A stretch of 64,000 nucleotides of DNA from assembly GCA_021018995.1 (NCBI GenBank), contig CM037591.1, positions 75,481,901 to 75,545,900 on the forward strand. The letters run 5' to 3'. Origin of the DNA: Chloranthus sessilifolius. Taxonomy: Eukaryota; Streptophyta; Magnoliopsida; Chloranthales; Chloranthaceae. The notes under the pieces are model-generated. The model was not told the DNA's origin, ran no database searches, and saw nothing but the letters and a program-made list of their open reading frames with translations. Shown piece by piece: positions 1 through 12,188 of the stretch. A program made the translations under genes and the position numbers. Numbering within the stretch: position 1 is the stretch's first letter; each line of letters opens with the position of its first letter.

Positions 1-1399
1 TAATATCCAATAATAAATGGATAAAAGACTTAAATAAAAATATAATTGCCAAAATGAGATAACCAATCTCAGTACCAAATATAGAGCTATCAATAATCGA
101 TGCTCGGATCAACGTCAGCACCAAAGTCTTCCTGGAAACCTACGATGTCGCCCTCCCTAAGGTCCCTGGTACTCGGCGTCCACGGGATCAATGAAGTCAA
201 CACCAAAAGAATCAAAGTAAACGGATCCATTCTGTTAATATAAATGTCACAAGGACTGAGTTGCTAAGCAACATGCAACTCAGTGGATACACCAGTAATC
301 CACTCTATGCTACGCAGGTGCCTTGTGGGTGTATTACATTAGTGATATTAATAGTATATCAAAGAAACTGAATGAAGGAAATAATAAATTTTTACATATC
401 GTATAGTTCGTATCATACCATAATGTAAGACCATGATTTAGACACACTCATATCTTAACGTACCTCACCATCTCTCATAAACATAACATATCTTATTATT
501 CCCACAAATGCGCCTGTATATCGCATGTTGTACCTAACAAACTCATAAATCCTATTTAACCTGTGTCAGAGTCGCTGCTCTAGCCTACCATGCGAGGGTC
601 ACTATAGTAACTTATCACCATATCATAACGCCCTCCATATCATACTCATATCATACACCTCATCCAGTCATAAGGGCGGCCAACAAACGTAACTTATATC
701 ATACTGTCTCCCAGAGACCCATCTTGACTGAAGATGTTAAGGCCCTTATGGTGGCTATGTAAAGAATGTCACGTATAGGCTTAAGCTCTTAAACTTATCT
801 TGGCTTATACAACAGTGTCTTATTATCATACTCGTAATTTATCTTATTATACAAACTCATATCTTAATATACTTTTACAATATACATCTAGGATGAGCTA
901 TAGTGCGATAACTTCACTAAACTATGCTTCCAAGGAACAGAACTCGTAGTAACTAGGATGTACTTCGTGTAAGAGCCCATATTATCATAGAGGGCTTGTA
1001 TCCGTACATGGATGCCTATATCCCGAATTCCACGTGACCGTAAAGAAACCTCACCACAGCTAAGGCCTAATGGTCAAACCTCATATCTTAACTCTATTAT
1101 ATTATAACTTGGGGGCGATAAGGCACCACATTTTCCACCGTATACAAGACTATACTAAATTTGCACTCACTACACTTGTTATGATGTCTCATACCATCAT
1201 GAGTTGTGAGGCAAGTGAATACGATGTATTCCTCACTTTGATACCATCTCAGTAAATAATCACGCCCAAGCGTAGGTATGATCTCATACACTCGCGTACA
1301 TATGACCTAACATATTCATAACTTGTATAACATGATCAAGATTAAAGCATAAAACTATCTTACTTTTAGAATATATTTATATTCAGATTTCATTATGAT

Positions 1400-1404
<5 letters not shown>

Positions 1405-1451
<47 letters not shown>
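1405..1451. repeat. (TA)n microsatellite
   Basis: Uninterrupted TA dinucleotide run inside the partial LTR. Confidence 0.95.
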
Positions 1452-1453
<2 letters not shown>

Positions 1454-1754
1454 CATAACACACCAATACAATTATAGAATAGGGTAGTTAGTAGTGTATG
1501 ATTTCGAGAATGTGAAGGTCAGAGTTTGATTTTCACAAGGGCATCGAATTTCTAACTCTTCGTATTATCGAAGAGGTCACGTTGAAGTGATAAAATTGAT
1601 ATTTAAAGATTACTATAATAGAATGCATGAAGATATTATAATTTCAAGTTAAGTAAATCATGACCATCGATCGAAACCTACCTGTGATTAATATGCATTA
1701 AAGGTTCTGGTCATGATAAAGTGAAATATAAGGTAACAATTTACTGTCTATTCA

Positions 1755-2175
1755 AATGAGAATTGATCGATCAGTTTTGGAATCGATCGATCAAAGTTAA
1801 ATAAGGAATTCACTTATATGTTTTGAATCAATCGATCAAAATTTTATAATCGGTCGATCAAATTTAAGGTGAATAGGCAAATCAGTTCTGTCCAAAATTG
1901 ATCGATTGGACATAAGAAATTGATTGATTGAAATTAAGGTGAATGAGGACATCAACTTTATCTACACTCGATCGATCGAAAATATAAATTTATCGATCAT
2001 AATTAATGAGTACAATGTATTCGATTAATCGGCTAATAAAAGAAAATATGCACAGTCAATTCTGCCAGGAATCGATCGATCGGAATTAAGAATCGATCTA
2101 TCATACTGGGTAATTATGCACATTTTGAATCGATTCTAAATCAATCGATCAGGAATGAGAATCGATCGATTGATT
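1755..2175. repeat. CGATCGATCG palindrome array in LTR
   Basis: About a dozen exact or near copies of the palindrome TCGATCGATCGA separated by AT-rich linkers. The first two copies are 20 bp apart (about 1765 and 1785). It is the same kind of array as in the LTRs of the elements at 8296 and 37922. Confidence 0.9.
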
Positions 2176-2794
2176 TAGGGATTTATGAAGAAATAGGGTT
2201 CCAAAAAAGACCTAAAAGAAAAGATAAGAAATTAAAATAAGATTTACCAAAGAGAAAAGAAAAATAATTAAAATAAAATCTGTGGCTAAGGTTAGCCATC
2301 TCCTTTCTTTTAATAGCAATCTTTATGAAATGAATAAAATTGGGCTCATTTATTTAGCCTATCGATATGCGATCAAATGTACCCTGCGAGATGGGATCTG
2401 AGGAGAACAGAATGGATTGATGAGTACCCACCTCTTGAAGCATGACCGGTAGATCTACGATGATTATGGTTGAGGAGATCGACGTCCAACACCGTAGTTG
2501 GTCCAAAATTTCTCCTTCTTCCTCCTTGATCTTGATGGTGAAAATAGATCATGGTGGTTATTGTGGAAGAAGACAGGAGTTTTTGGGAAAAAGATTATGG
2601 AGTTTTAGAAAGGGATGAGTTGAGAAGAATAAGTTGGGACGGTTAGGGTTTCTCAAAAGATTTGAATAAGAAAAGAATAAAAGTGTTATATAACTTAATT
2701 AGTATAGGTTTCGGTGTAGAGTGCTAACACCGTGCATAGTATAAAATACATCTAACACCATTAAAAATATTTAAGAAAATCCGGGACGTTATAT

Positions 2795-4068
2795 ATATGA
2801 TATTGGATGGGTTTAACCCAGTATATATCAGCCAATATCTATTGGATATGACTGATATTTAAAACTATGGTTGCACCTCAGAGAGAGAGAGAGATAAAGA
2901 GAGAGAGATCCAAAATTTGAAGAATTCTTCCTACTACTGGTAGTTGCTAAGTTCTAGTGGTTGACAAAAGAGACTGCGGTTTAATGTCCTCCATCTTATA
3001 TGAGATTGACTCAGGAGACAGTAATCTCTCCTTTTATTTTTAATTCTCAGGAGAAGATTATAGAGATCTGACACATATAGAAGTTGACTTCTATGGGATT
3101 ATTCTAGATTAACCTATGTACAACTTAACTTTACAGGATTGATGAGCTATAAGCACGCATGGTCACCGACTTCTCCAAATATTTGAAAAAATCACGAATA
3201 ATTCAGGAATTTAATTATTCCCGAATTCACGAAAAATTCTTGTGCGCTTAAAAAATTTGCAAATTTCATCAATAATTCCAAAAAAATTCAATTAATCATG
3301 ATTTTTAATACTTCTTAAATTCTTTTTATACGTTTTAATATTATTTTTTTCATTTGTTTCTGATTTTTCCCTTGAAAATGCAAAATTTTGCTAGATTTTT
3401 TAAACTTTAACCTTACCGAATTATTGCCGAGCCCCGACTTGGTGACAATAAGTATGGGGCTATGTCCATGCTTTTGAATATCGGTAATTTATGATACATA
3501 TTGGTTAATACGTATTGGGTTGGCTCCATCTGATATGACATATACCCCCAACTTTATATGGGGTCAAATATCGGGTCAAACAGGTCAAATATCAGTTGAT
3601 ATTTGACTCATAGCGTGTTATATCGGCTGATATTATCCGATCATGAACTAGACATTACTCCAAAAATTCCCTTTGGTAAATATTTTGACATTTTAGATTG
3701 TTTATGTAATTTTTTTTAAGTATTATTTGGAAAAAGGGTCCTTTAATATCAGCCACTTTGGTCGATCCGTTTGAGCTCAATTATCCTATGAATTAGTTAA
3801 AAGCCGACTTTCATAAATTTAGAGGCCTTAACTCTCCAATGCTTGACATGTTTAGTGGTGCCCCTACTACTAACGCTAATATCATCTCTTTTAACGATCA
3901 TTGATATACTTTCAAGTTCCTGACAAATTTCTTCGAAATTCAACGAAATATGGGTTGGAAGAAAATTTTGGTAATCTCAAGAAATTACAGAAAATTAACA
4001 AAATTTTATCAAAATTAATATTTCTTTTTTTTTAATATTTTAGCCATTTTTAAATATTACACACAAAC

Positions 4069-4144
<76 letters not shown>

Positions 4145-4147
4145 AAC
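2795..4147. other. Unassigned AT-rich non-coding stretch
   Basis: I find no open frame of interest. The stretch contains a GA microsatellite near 2881-2907 and several short words around TATCGGCTGATAT and its inverted form (2795-2860 and 3540-3640), suggesting an old decayed repeat. It ends in a long (AT)n run at about 4074-4142. Confidence 0.5.
4074..4142. repeat. (AT)n microsatellite
   Basis: Uninterrupted AT dinucleotide run immediately upstream of the LTR fragment at 4148. Confidence 0.95.
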
Positions 4148-4570
4148 TGTAACAATCCAAATTTTTTGACTTTATTTTAATGGTGTTAGATGCTATACCA
4201 CACCGTGCACGGTGCTAACACTCCACACCATAACCCACCATTTTTTAGAAAAATTTTGATTTTTCCTATATTAATATTGGACTTATTATGAAGTGTTTAT
4301 TGATACGATTCCAACGATATATAATTTGACGAATTCTAACATGAATATAAAAAGTTGTGTCCGTTAAAGAGATGAAACAGATTAAAGGGTATAATTGTAA
4401 TTTTGGGAGGAAACACCATTTGCTTCGCTGCTTACACAGATCACTAGAAAGAAACTTTTCCACCACCTATTCAAGTTATGCATGAATCCCCTCTATACTT
4501 CTCAGATCCCATCACGTAGAGTGCGTTCAATCGCACATCGACCGGTTTAAAAATTTATTTAAACCTTAAT
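4148..4570 (+). mobile_element. 5' fragment of a Tekay-like LTR, plus strand
   Basis: It begins TGTAACAATCC, then shows an AATGGTGTTAGATG phrase and the palindromic word GCACGGTGCTAACAC. The same phrases occur in the same order, on the opposite strand, in the partial LTR ending at 2794 (2794 back to about 2340). The matching phrase TCAGATCCCATC recurs near 4485 and, inverted, near 2390. The two related LTR ends therefore face away from each other across 1.35 kb. The fragment fades out near 4570, and no internal region follows. Confidence 0.65.
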
Positions 4571-5289
4571 AAATCTTAATTCTGATAAACTTGCATATTT
4601 AGTATTTTATTTTTCTACTAAAGTTGTATAGTTTGTAGGTCGATTTATATTTTATTTCTCTTTTCAAACAATTCCTTTGTTTGCCGATTTAATATTTTAC
4701 TTTGCTATTAGGCCCTAAAATCTAATCTTGTTTATTTAAAACTAATTAAGCCATAAAATCTAAGACTTAATTAAAACTAATTAAGCCCTAGAACAAAACT
4801 ATGTTCTTATTTAATATGAAAGAATAATAGATTAATAAATAGATTTTAAATTTTCAGGGTCTCTTAAAAGATTTTTCTTATTTATGATAATTTATTATGC
4901 TGACAATTTTCAAGACATTAATATAAAAGAAAAATAGATTAGTAAATAAATTCTAAATTTTAGGATCTTTAGTTTGGTAGATTTTTTTGTTGTCGCGTAC
5001 ATTTTTGTGATTTACCCAGATTTTTATCGTATTTATTCATATTTTAGTGTATCTGAGATGTGTGCGGGTCATAAATTAGAATTCTAGGCCTTCGGGATAG
5101 GATAGAATTTCGGGTCGTGAGAGAAAATCCCTGGAACTTTTTTGAATTTTTCCTGAAATTTATCCAAATGAACCAAAATGATCACCCCCTCCGTACCGAC
5201 CAAATATGGCGGAAAATGAAATTTGTCACTATGCCTACTATATTCAGTCAACTAGACTACTTACTATATTTTTTAATGTGTTGAATAGG
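4571..5289. other. AT-rich stretch before the P450 exon, possible intron
   Basis: No P450 N-terminal coding sequence is visible here or anywhere upstream in the window. The last bases before 5290 (TGTTGAATAG) look like a plant 3' splice site, so this may be intron sequence interrupted by the LTR fragment at 4148, with exon 1 outside the window. Confidence 0.4.
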
Positions 5290-5906
5290 AAATGTTCATA
5301 GCCGGTACAGACACAACGACAAGCACACTAGAGTGGGCGATGGCGGAGCTCCTTCACAACCCCAAGGCCATGAGTAATGTCCAAGCCGAGCTGCGCACTA
5401 TCCTCACTCCAAACCAAAGATTGGAAGAAAAAGATATGGAGAAACTCCCATACTTAAAGGCAGTGATCAAGGAGACTCTAAGGCTCCACCCTCCTCTACC
5501 ATTGTTAGTACCCCACAGGGCAATGGCTAAATGCACAATGCGAGGCTATAGCATACCTGAAGACACGCAAGTGCTCGTTAATTTATGGGCCATTGGACGG
5601 GATCCGAATTCATGGGTAGACCCCTTGATCTTCAAACCAGAGAGGTTCATTGAATCAAGCCATATCAACTACAACGGCCACCATTACGAGTTCATACCAT
5701 TTGGATCAGGGCGACGCATGTGTCCAGCTGTACCACTCGCATCTCGTGTGCTCCCCTTGGCTTTGGGGTCTCTCTTGCACTCCTTTGATTGGGCCTTGCC
5801 TGGAGGGGTCAAGCCAGAAGCTATGGATATGACTGATCGTATGGGTATAACACTTAGGAAAGCATCACCACTGAGTGTCGTACCTACGCCTTACAAATCT
5901 CAATGA
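5290..5906 (+). CDS. Cytochrome P450, second exon only (CYP76-like)
   Basis: About 205 residues forming the C-terminal 40 percent of a plant A-type P450, a haem-thiolate mono-oxygenase normally anchored in the endoplasmic reticulum. Counting from the Met at 5292, the I-helix motif AGTDTT is at residues 4-9, ExxR of the K helix at 61-64 (ETLR), the PERF motif at 116-119, and the haem loop FGSGRRMCPA ends near residue 146 with the axial Cys at 144. The usual Gly two residues after that Cys is Ala. A 3' splice site (GAATAG) directly precedes GAAATG, the usual intron position of this family, so the Met is internal and not a start. The reading frame is intact to TGA at 5904. The overall wording resembles CYP76 (geraniol hydroxylase type) most, CYP80 less; substrate unknown. 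Exon 1 is missing from the window, so it may be a gene with a transposon-filled intron or an orphaned exon. Confidence 0.85.
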
Positions 5907-6769
5907 TTAACAATCAGATGATGAACTTACTAAAAGTTATGTCACGATCCAAAATTTTTCCCCGATAAGAAGTCATAAAATTTTTTATTAAGCGGACTAA
6001 TATATCCTATATTAACTTAGTGTGTTTGTGTGTCCTTAAAATCAGTTAGCCAAAAAAATTCGAGTACTTTTATTTTCACCCACAAATTCTTTCGATCCAT
6101 CCACATAAGTGGGTGCATGACTGAGGTAAATCGAATCTTTCCTTCCATTCACATATTCAATAATTTTTTTTAACGTTCGAATCCAACTATCGAAATCTTT
6201 CCTTCCACCCACATCGTCTTCTTCTCTCTTCCTCTTCTCGCTTGTGCCATATTTGAATTTTGTACACTCACATCATCTTCCCCAATCATCTCTTCGCGCT
6301 ATGCAACATTAGGAAGGGTTTCCGTAGCTGTACGAACCCTTTTTAGATTCGTGACTATACACCCACATCATCTTCTCCAATCTTCTTCTCGCGCTACAAG
6401 AACGTGAGGAACGGACGAACTTTGTTTATCTATACTTGTGAAAAAACCCTCTGAGTTTTTGTTAGGGCTTGTGGGGCAACGACAGTCAACTTTTCGACCA
6501 CATATTACGAATAAGAAAATAGGGGACTGAGAGAACTACTTATTCTTTAATATCTCCACTATGCTATCCAAAAGATCACCAAATCAGTAGGGATATTGTG
6601 GGTTTAGTAATTCTATAAGGCTTATTTATGGGAAGGACATGCTACCATCTCAAAAAGGATAGAACTCAAGGAAGAAATGTCCTAATATAGATTAGATTAT
6701 GCATCTACAGTTAATCAAAATACCATATGGAAAAAAGTGCTGGAAAATATTAAAAAAAAACTGTTTTGT
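5907..6769. other. P450 3' flank, no gene seen
   Basis: AT-rich sequence after the P450 stop codon with two loosely repeated phrases about cap-like CCACATCATCTTC (around 6200-6390). It may hold the 3' UTR and polyadenylation region. I see no other gene. Confidence 0.4.
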
Positions 6770-7312
6770 GAGTCTAGCGGTGGGCACCTACTGTCAGAGT
6801 TTTTTTTTTTTTTTTAAATTCTCCTCTGACGGTGGGAACCCACTGCCAAAGAAGCAAAAGTGACTACAGGAACCCACCATCAGGCCATCAAAGGATGAAC
6901 TTCAGTGAGGAGCAATACTGGAGTTCATTCTATGGTAGTCTCACAGTGGGTGCCTGCTGTCACATTCATATACCTGATAGTAGGCACCCACCGTCAAGTC
7001 ATTTCTTCCTTGAGGTTGAATTTAACAGCAAAAAAAAAATGTTCGGAGATTTTACAAAAAAAAAAAAAACTGTTCTGTAAGTCTGACGGTGAGAACCCAC
7101 CGCCACATACATAAAACTGACGGTGGGCACCCACTGTCAGAGTTTTTTTTTTTTAAATCTGCCTTCTGACGGTGGGTACCCACCACCAGTTTTATGTATG
7201 TGGCGGTGGGGACCCATCGTTAGAAGACAGGTTTTTAAAAAAAAAACTCTTAGAGTAGGTCCCCACCATCAGTTTTATGTATGTGATGGTGGGTGCCCAC
7301 CGTCAAACCCAC
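6770..7312. repeat. Cluster of GACGGTGGG...CCCACCGTC quasi-palindromes
   Basis: About eleven copies, direct and degenerate, of a quasi-palindrome built from TGACGGTGGG followed by its complement CCCACCGTCA, with a two-base centre. Copies lie near 6775, 6827, 6862, 6945, 6970, 7083, 7117, 7167, 7201, 7250 and 7285. They are joined by poly-T or poly-A blocks and a repeated TTTATGTATGTG linker. A longer unit is duplicated (6745-6840 against 7050-7200). This resembles the subterminal repeats of CACTA-type DNA transposons or a palindromic MITE, but I could not find terminal inverted repeats or target duplications. The open frames here are repeat artefacts. Confidence 0.6.
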
Positions 7313-8295
7313 AAAATAATTTTTTTTAAAAAAATCCCTCAACACTTTTTTTTGTTAAATCCAACCTCACTTTTTTCTATAGGGTTTGATAATCCAACCA
7401 CACTACATTGAATTATATCAACTGTCGAATTGTGCTAATTTTTTATACAAGGATCTTTAAATCATGGAATTAAAATCAGACGAGGTAGATACATGATACG
7501 AGCCTCCCATTGCCAAATCTTTCTTTTATACTATGTACCAAGACCAACTTCTCATGTCATCATGGGTACCCACTTGGTGATTATAATTGTTCTTAAGAAA
7601 AGAACAATTTATAATATGTACAAAACAATCCCATAGTCTAAGGATATCTCTCAGCATTAAGGAAGCAAACCCCCCTCAACAAACCTTATAGCATGCCCAC
7701 CGTTAGACCCACAAAATAATTTCTTTTTTGCACTTGTTTTTTTTTTTTTGTTATATTCAATCGCAACCCACATTTTTTTATAGGGTTTATTCGATTAATT
7801 TGAGAATTTCTGCACGACAAGTAGAAGTCTTACTTAGTAGAGTATTAATTATCTTTGTAATGTTTGCGTTGAAGAGGTCCTTAGTAGAGTTCCTGTCCAA
7901 TTGATCAATCTCTTCAAAAGCTCCTTTTTTTCTAAACATAGAAATTATTCAGTAAGTATCCTTATTACATGGTATCATGGGATCACATATTTCATATGGT
8001 GCAGATGACATACAAAGCTGAATATGTCGATTTCTTAAAGGAAGTATATGAAGGTTAGAATGATTAATCTCAACTGTTATGAGCATAAATACACTTCAAC
8101 AAAATATACACTTTAACAAAAAAAATTCTTTTGTAATCAATTCCGTATTAATTCATAGTATCTGTATTCATACCATTTACACAAAAAGATGCTAACAGGA
8201 TCATAATATTTTCACCATTTATATGTATATATCATATATATACCCCACCCCTAACTAAAAAAACTATCAAATTCCTAGGAAGTGTGATCAATCCA
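7313..8295. other. Non-coding, with a second copy of a 100-bp motif
   Basis: The block at about 7296-7400 (GCCCACCGTCAAACCC, then T-runs and TATAGGGTTT) recurs in degenerate form at about 7693-7790, so the palindrome cluster at 6770 extends or was duplicated here. The remainder is AT-rich, without a gene. Confidence 0.5.
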
Positions 8296-10767
8296 TGTAA
8301 CATCCCGAAAATTTTTAATTTTCGAATCGATCCGACTTGGTATGCATGCCCGAATGGTCACGCAGTTCAAGATAATAAGTTGAATTTGTTAAGTGAACAA
8401 GAATGAAAACTAAGGATAAGATGACCATTAGATGAGATAACGTACACTGACGTACGATATACCGGCTTAGCACCCAAACTGAATCTTTGAAGATAAAAGC
8501 CAAACGTGGATAAGAAATTATTTCTTGCTTTGTTTTTTGAAACCTAGTTAGTAAAGAAGAGAAGAGAGGAAGAGAACTCTTGCTTCCTTCCAACTAATTC
8601 AAGGAGGAATTAATCTCGTTTGTTCGATTTGATTGCGAGAAGATGGGTTTTCAAAACCTTTGATGGGCGGGAAAAGAGAAGCAAGAGATTTAAAAGTTTA
8701 GGTCATCATTGTGCAAAGATTTCAGATTAAGGTAAGAATTTATGTTTGAAAATCAGTGTAATTATGATCTATAGTTAGGCAATCAATCCCCTAAATGACT
8801 TGACATAAATGTGTAATTAGGTTATATGATTAGGCAATAAATGCCCCAAAAGACTAGAAATAAATATGATGAGTTTTGGAAAAAAAAAACCTGAGGAGAA
8901 GAAATCATGTTGCTGAGAATTTGTCAAAACCGATCGATCAAAATAAGAGCCGAACGATCGATTTTGACAAGACATAAGTATGTGAAGAGTTATTTGAGAA
9001 ACCGACTGATCAAATTTAAATTCGATTGATTGATTTTAGGAATCGATTGATCGAAGCAGAATACGATCGATCAATATATGTCGACATGCTCTGAGTAAGG
9101 GTGACGGGTTTCTGAGTCAGGTCGACAGGATGGTGATGTGAAGATGGGATTGGTTTCTGAGTAAATTGATCGATCGATTTGGAAACCAATCGATCAATTT
9201 ATAAACCGATTGATCAAGTGTGGGACTGATTATACAAATAGAAATGTGTGAGTTTTTTAGAGGAAATCGACCGATCGAAATATATTTCGATCTATCGATT
9301 TTAGGAATTGATCGATCGGATTGGGATTCGATCGATCGATTTAGTCAGATTCTAACAATTGTTTGTTTTGAGGAAAAAGATCTTTGAGACCTTTTTTTTC
9401 TTCGCCACTTCTGACGTGTAAGACATAAATTGGTGTGTTTTAGGTTGTGTTCGAGGGGACGTGATGGGAATGTCGCCTCAATAAGAAAATCTTCATGTGA
9501 CTTCGCTTTGAGGTATGGAAAATCCTATAACATGCACTTTTGTTATACCAAGCATGGAATTATGATATGATAAATATGTGTGTGAAAATTGTAAACTTTG
9601 TTATTCAATACGCTTGAGCTTTGTACACGGATTCGAATATAAGAATGTGTGTATGTGTGCAAGTGTGAACTCAACAAGATGTGTAAATGTGTGTTTGTGA
9701 ACTTCAGATTTCAAATTCTAAACCTAAATATAATTTATCAGAACTCACGATGATAAACTATAAGTTAGATTTTGTACTTTGATTTATGGGTTATGTGAAT
9801 ACCCAACAGACACGGCGGTATATCCGTGACCGGTATGGTGGGATATCCGTACAATTGTGCATCCGGTGCGGCGGAATATCCATACATTGTAAACCGCGAA
9901 TAGTCAATGTGAAGTATAAGTGACCCTGTTAACGTAGCTTAGGGGCTTGAGATCATGATAAATAGTTTATTGAACGATGATGGTGGATATTCCCATCGGT
10001 ATATATGCGGCTCTCGATGCTATATATGCTCGAGAGTGTAGTTAAGTGAGCAATTTAAATTTCTTCTTTTGTTATATGAAAAACTTTGGAAATCATGTGA
10101 TTAACTTTGAAACCACATCTAAATCAGTCTTGTTTTGATTCAACTGCCTTTTAAATTATGTCTCTCAATTATATTGATATCTGTCATGAGATATATGTGT
10201 GATGTGATGATAAGAATGCTATGAATATTTTCCCTATTGAGTTTAAACTGTTAGCTCACCATTCGACTATACGTCACAGGTACAGGTGTAGATGCAGGTA
10301 CTAAGGATCTGGAGGAAGAGGATCCTGGGTACGTTCCGGAGGAGGAGTTAGAGCCTTCGCCTGATGAGTACTTCCCTTAGGGGATTTGTAGTCTTACATT
10401 TTGAGAGTTTTGTAGATCAGGCTCGGTACATCCAGCCATTTGTTGTTTAGAGTTTTGGACACATATAATTAATTCAAATATTGTTTTGTGAACCATGTTT
10501 TGGTGATAGACGGTCATCACCGGTGGTTCTTTTCGGTTCTTTTGTCCATGTATCTTTACATGGGATTAGAACATTTATTTTGAGTATCTTTTGATAGTAG
10601 AATTGGAGGTTTATTTTGCTAATATGATGACTCTATCTGCATTGTTAGAGATATCTGCTTTATTTCACTTTGTGTATGGATGTATCAAGTATTCAGTTCA
10701 TTCGAGGATCACCCTAGCGGTGGTCCGATGGCACTGATTTTTGGGTACGAAAATTCGGGCTGTCAAA
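8296..10767 (+). mobile_element. Element 1 5' LTR
   Basis: It starts TGTAACATCCCG and ends ATTCGGGCTGTCAAA just before a primer site. The terminus matches the GGCTGTCACA end of element 2. It holds a purine-rich leader (8540-8600), a GGTAAG donor-like site at 8731, a palindrome array (8929-9345) and the CGGNATATCC repeats (9810-9900) common to the LTRs of all three Tekay-like elements. Positions 8688-10097 are homologous to 49858-51309. Confidence 0.85.
8929..9345. repeat. CGATCGATCG palindrome array in element 1 LTR
   Basis: About 15 exact or degenerate copies of TCGATCGATCGA with short linkers, opened by TGTCAAAACCGATCGATC and interspersed with GTCGACAGG words. The internal array before ORF3 (15957) opens with the same phrase and carries the same GTCGACAGG words. 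Confidence 0.9.
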
Positions 10768-10768
10768 G

Positions 10769-10783
10769 TTGGTATCAAAGCCT
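10769..10783 (+). promoter_or_regulatory. Primer-binding site, initiator-Met tRNA type
   Basis: TTGGTATCAAAGCC directly after the LTR, one base from the usual TGGTATCAGAGCC. Confidence 0.85.
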
Positions 10784-10893
10784 AGCTTTAGAAATTTCTA
10801 ATTTATCTTAGACATGTGTTATGTGTTTGAGATATTTGTCAGAGTATAGAGACCATCTGCTAATGAAACTTTAGTTTCATGTTTGTAGAATGT

Positions 10894-12188
10894 ATGTCTA
10901 ATAGAAGTAGAGGACGACCAAGAGCCGGTCATAGATGGAATTTAAGAAGTGGAAATGATATCCCCACTAGTTCAAATAGAGTTTTGATCAGAAATGGAGC
11001 GATTCCGGAAACAACATTCGGGAAAGAGAAAGTCAAGAAAGAGGTGAAGAAATAAATAAAGAGAGAGAAGAGAGACAAAGGATGCACATGCCATGGAAGC
11101 TGTGACAAATGCTATGTCTCAACAGACTGCGTTGTTGGAAGCTAACGATGCAAATAGCCATCGACATCAACCTCCGACACCACCTCCTATGCATCCTTCA
11201 TTGAGTTTAGGAGATTGAAACCTCCTAGCTTTTATGGTTAGACAGACCCACTAGAGGCAGAAAAGTGGCTGAATCAAATAGAGAAACTCCTACAGAGATT
11301 ATCATGTACCGAAGAGGAGAAGGTGAGATAGGCTTCCTTCCAATTAGAGGGAGACACCGATCCTTGGTGGAAGTCGGTGTTGGTGAGGAGAGAACAAGAG
11401 AACCCAGATGGGTTATGGACATGGAATGAGTTTGTTGAAATCTTCAATAAGGAGTATTTTCCAAGACAAGTCAGGAACCAGATGGTAGCAAGGTTTATGA
11501 CTTTAGAGCAAGGGGGGATGACCGTACGAGAATATGGTACAAAATTTACAAGATTATCAAGATTTTCTCTTGAATATGTGGCCATGGAATTGATGAAGGC
11601 CAACAAGTTTGAACGTTACTTAAGGCCGAATATACGGGATAGGATCTCTGTATTGGAATTAGAAATGCATGGAGCGGTTATGGGAAAAGCAATAGTTGCT
11701 GAGAGAGATATACGGGAGTTGTATCAGAGGCGTGATCAACAGAGTAAAGGCAAGGCAATTCAGGTAATTATGAATCGGTGAACAAAAAGCCGAGTTTTAC
11801 AACACCAATCCCGAGACCACCTACCCAGGTAAATTATACGAGGCCACCTATGCCTACTCAAGTGAGACCTTTCTGCTATGAAGGCCCTACTTCTACTACT
11901 AGAGTATCAGTTACACAGGGGTTTTCTATGGTTGCATCATCCATTCCCGCAATGACTTATACCCTTTGTGGCAAGGCACATAAGACGAAAAAATGTAGGC
12001 GGGGTATAGGTGGATGTTTTAAGTGTGGAAAGATGGGGCACGTAATCAAAGATTGCCCAGTGTTGAGGAGGAGAAGACTGCTACAACTGCTATGCCACGA
12101 CCTATGAGGACCACGAGGTCTACAATTTAGGGTTGTGCGTATGCTGTCATCGCTCAGGACACTCATCATACCAATGACGTGATCCAAG
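10894..12188 (+). pseudogene. gag: Element 1 gag (broken)
   Basis: Capsid/nucleocapsid precursor. The start at 10894 gives MSNRSRGRPR, matching the RGRPR N terminus of the gag genes at 23508 and 47906. An early stop and frame changes at 11053-11230 break the N-terminal half. The capsid core (PWWKSV, EYFPRQVRNQ, GMTVREYGTKF) is open at 11377-11781, and a +1/-1 change leads to the next frame at 11778. The CCHC zinc knuckle CFKCGKMGHVIKDC is intact near 12020-12060. The coding sequence ends at an intron donor inside the codon after NDVIQ. Without splicing, translation would stop within the intron. Confidence 0.9.

Larger units (their letters stand above)
1..2794 (-). mobile_element. Partial LTR of a Tekay-like retrotransposon, minus strand
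   Basis: Read on the minus strand, the LTR starts at about 2794 with TATAACGTCCCGG, close to the TGTAACGTCCC start of the LTR at 40410 and the TGTAACATCCCG start at 8296. The terminal TG has become TA. It contains a palindrome array (1755-2175) at the place where the other Tekay-like LTRs carry theirs, and at its left end a GA-rich phrase like the one before the LTR 3' end at 10290-10380. The sequence right of 2794 is not a polypurine tract, so this is a 5' LTR or a solo LTR whose 3' end lies left of the window. Small open frames inside are chance. Confidence 0.7.
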
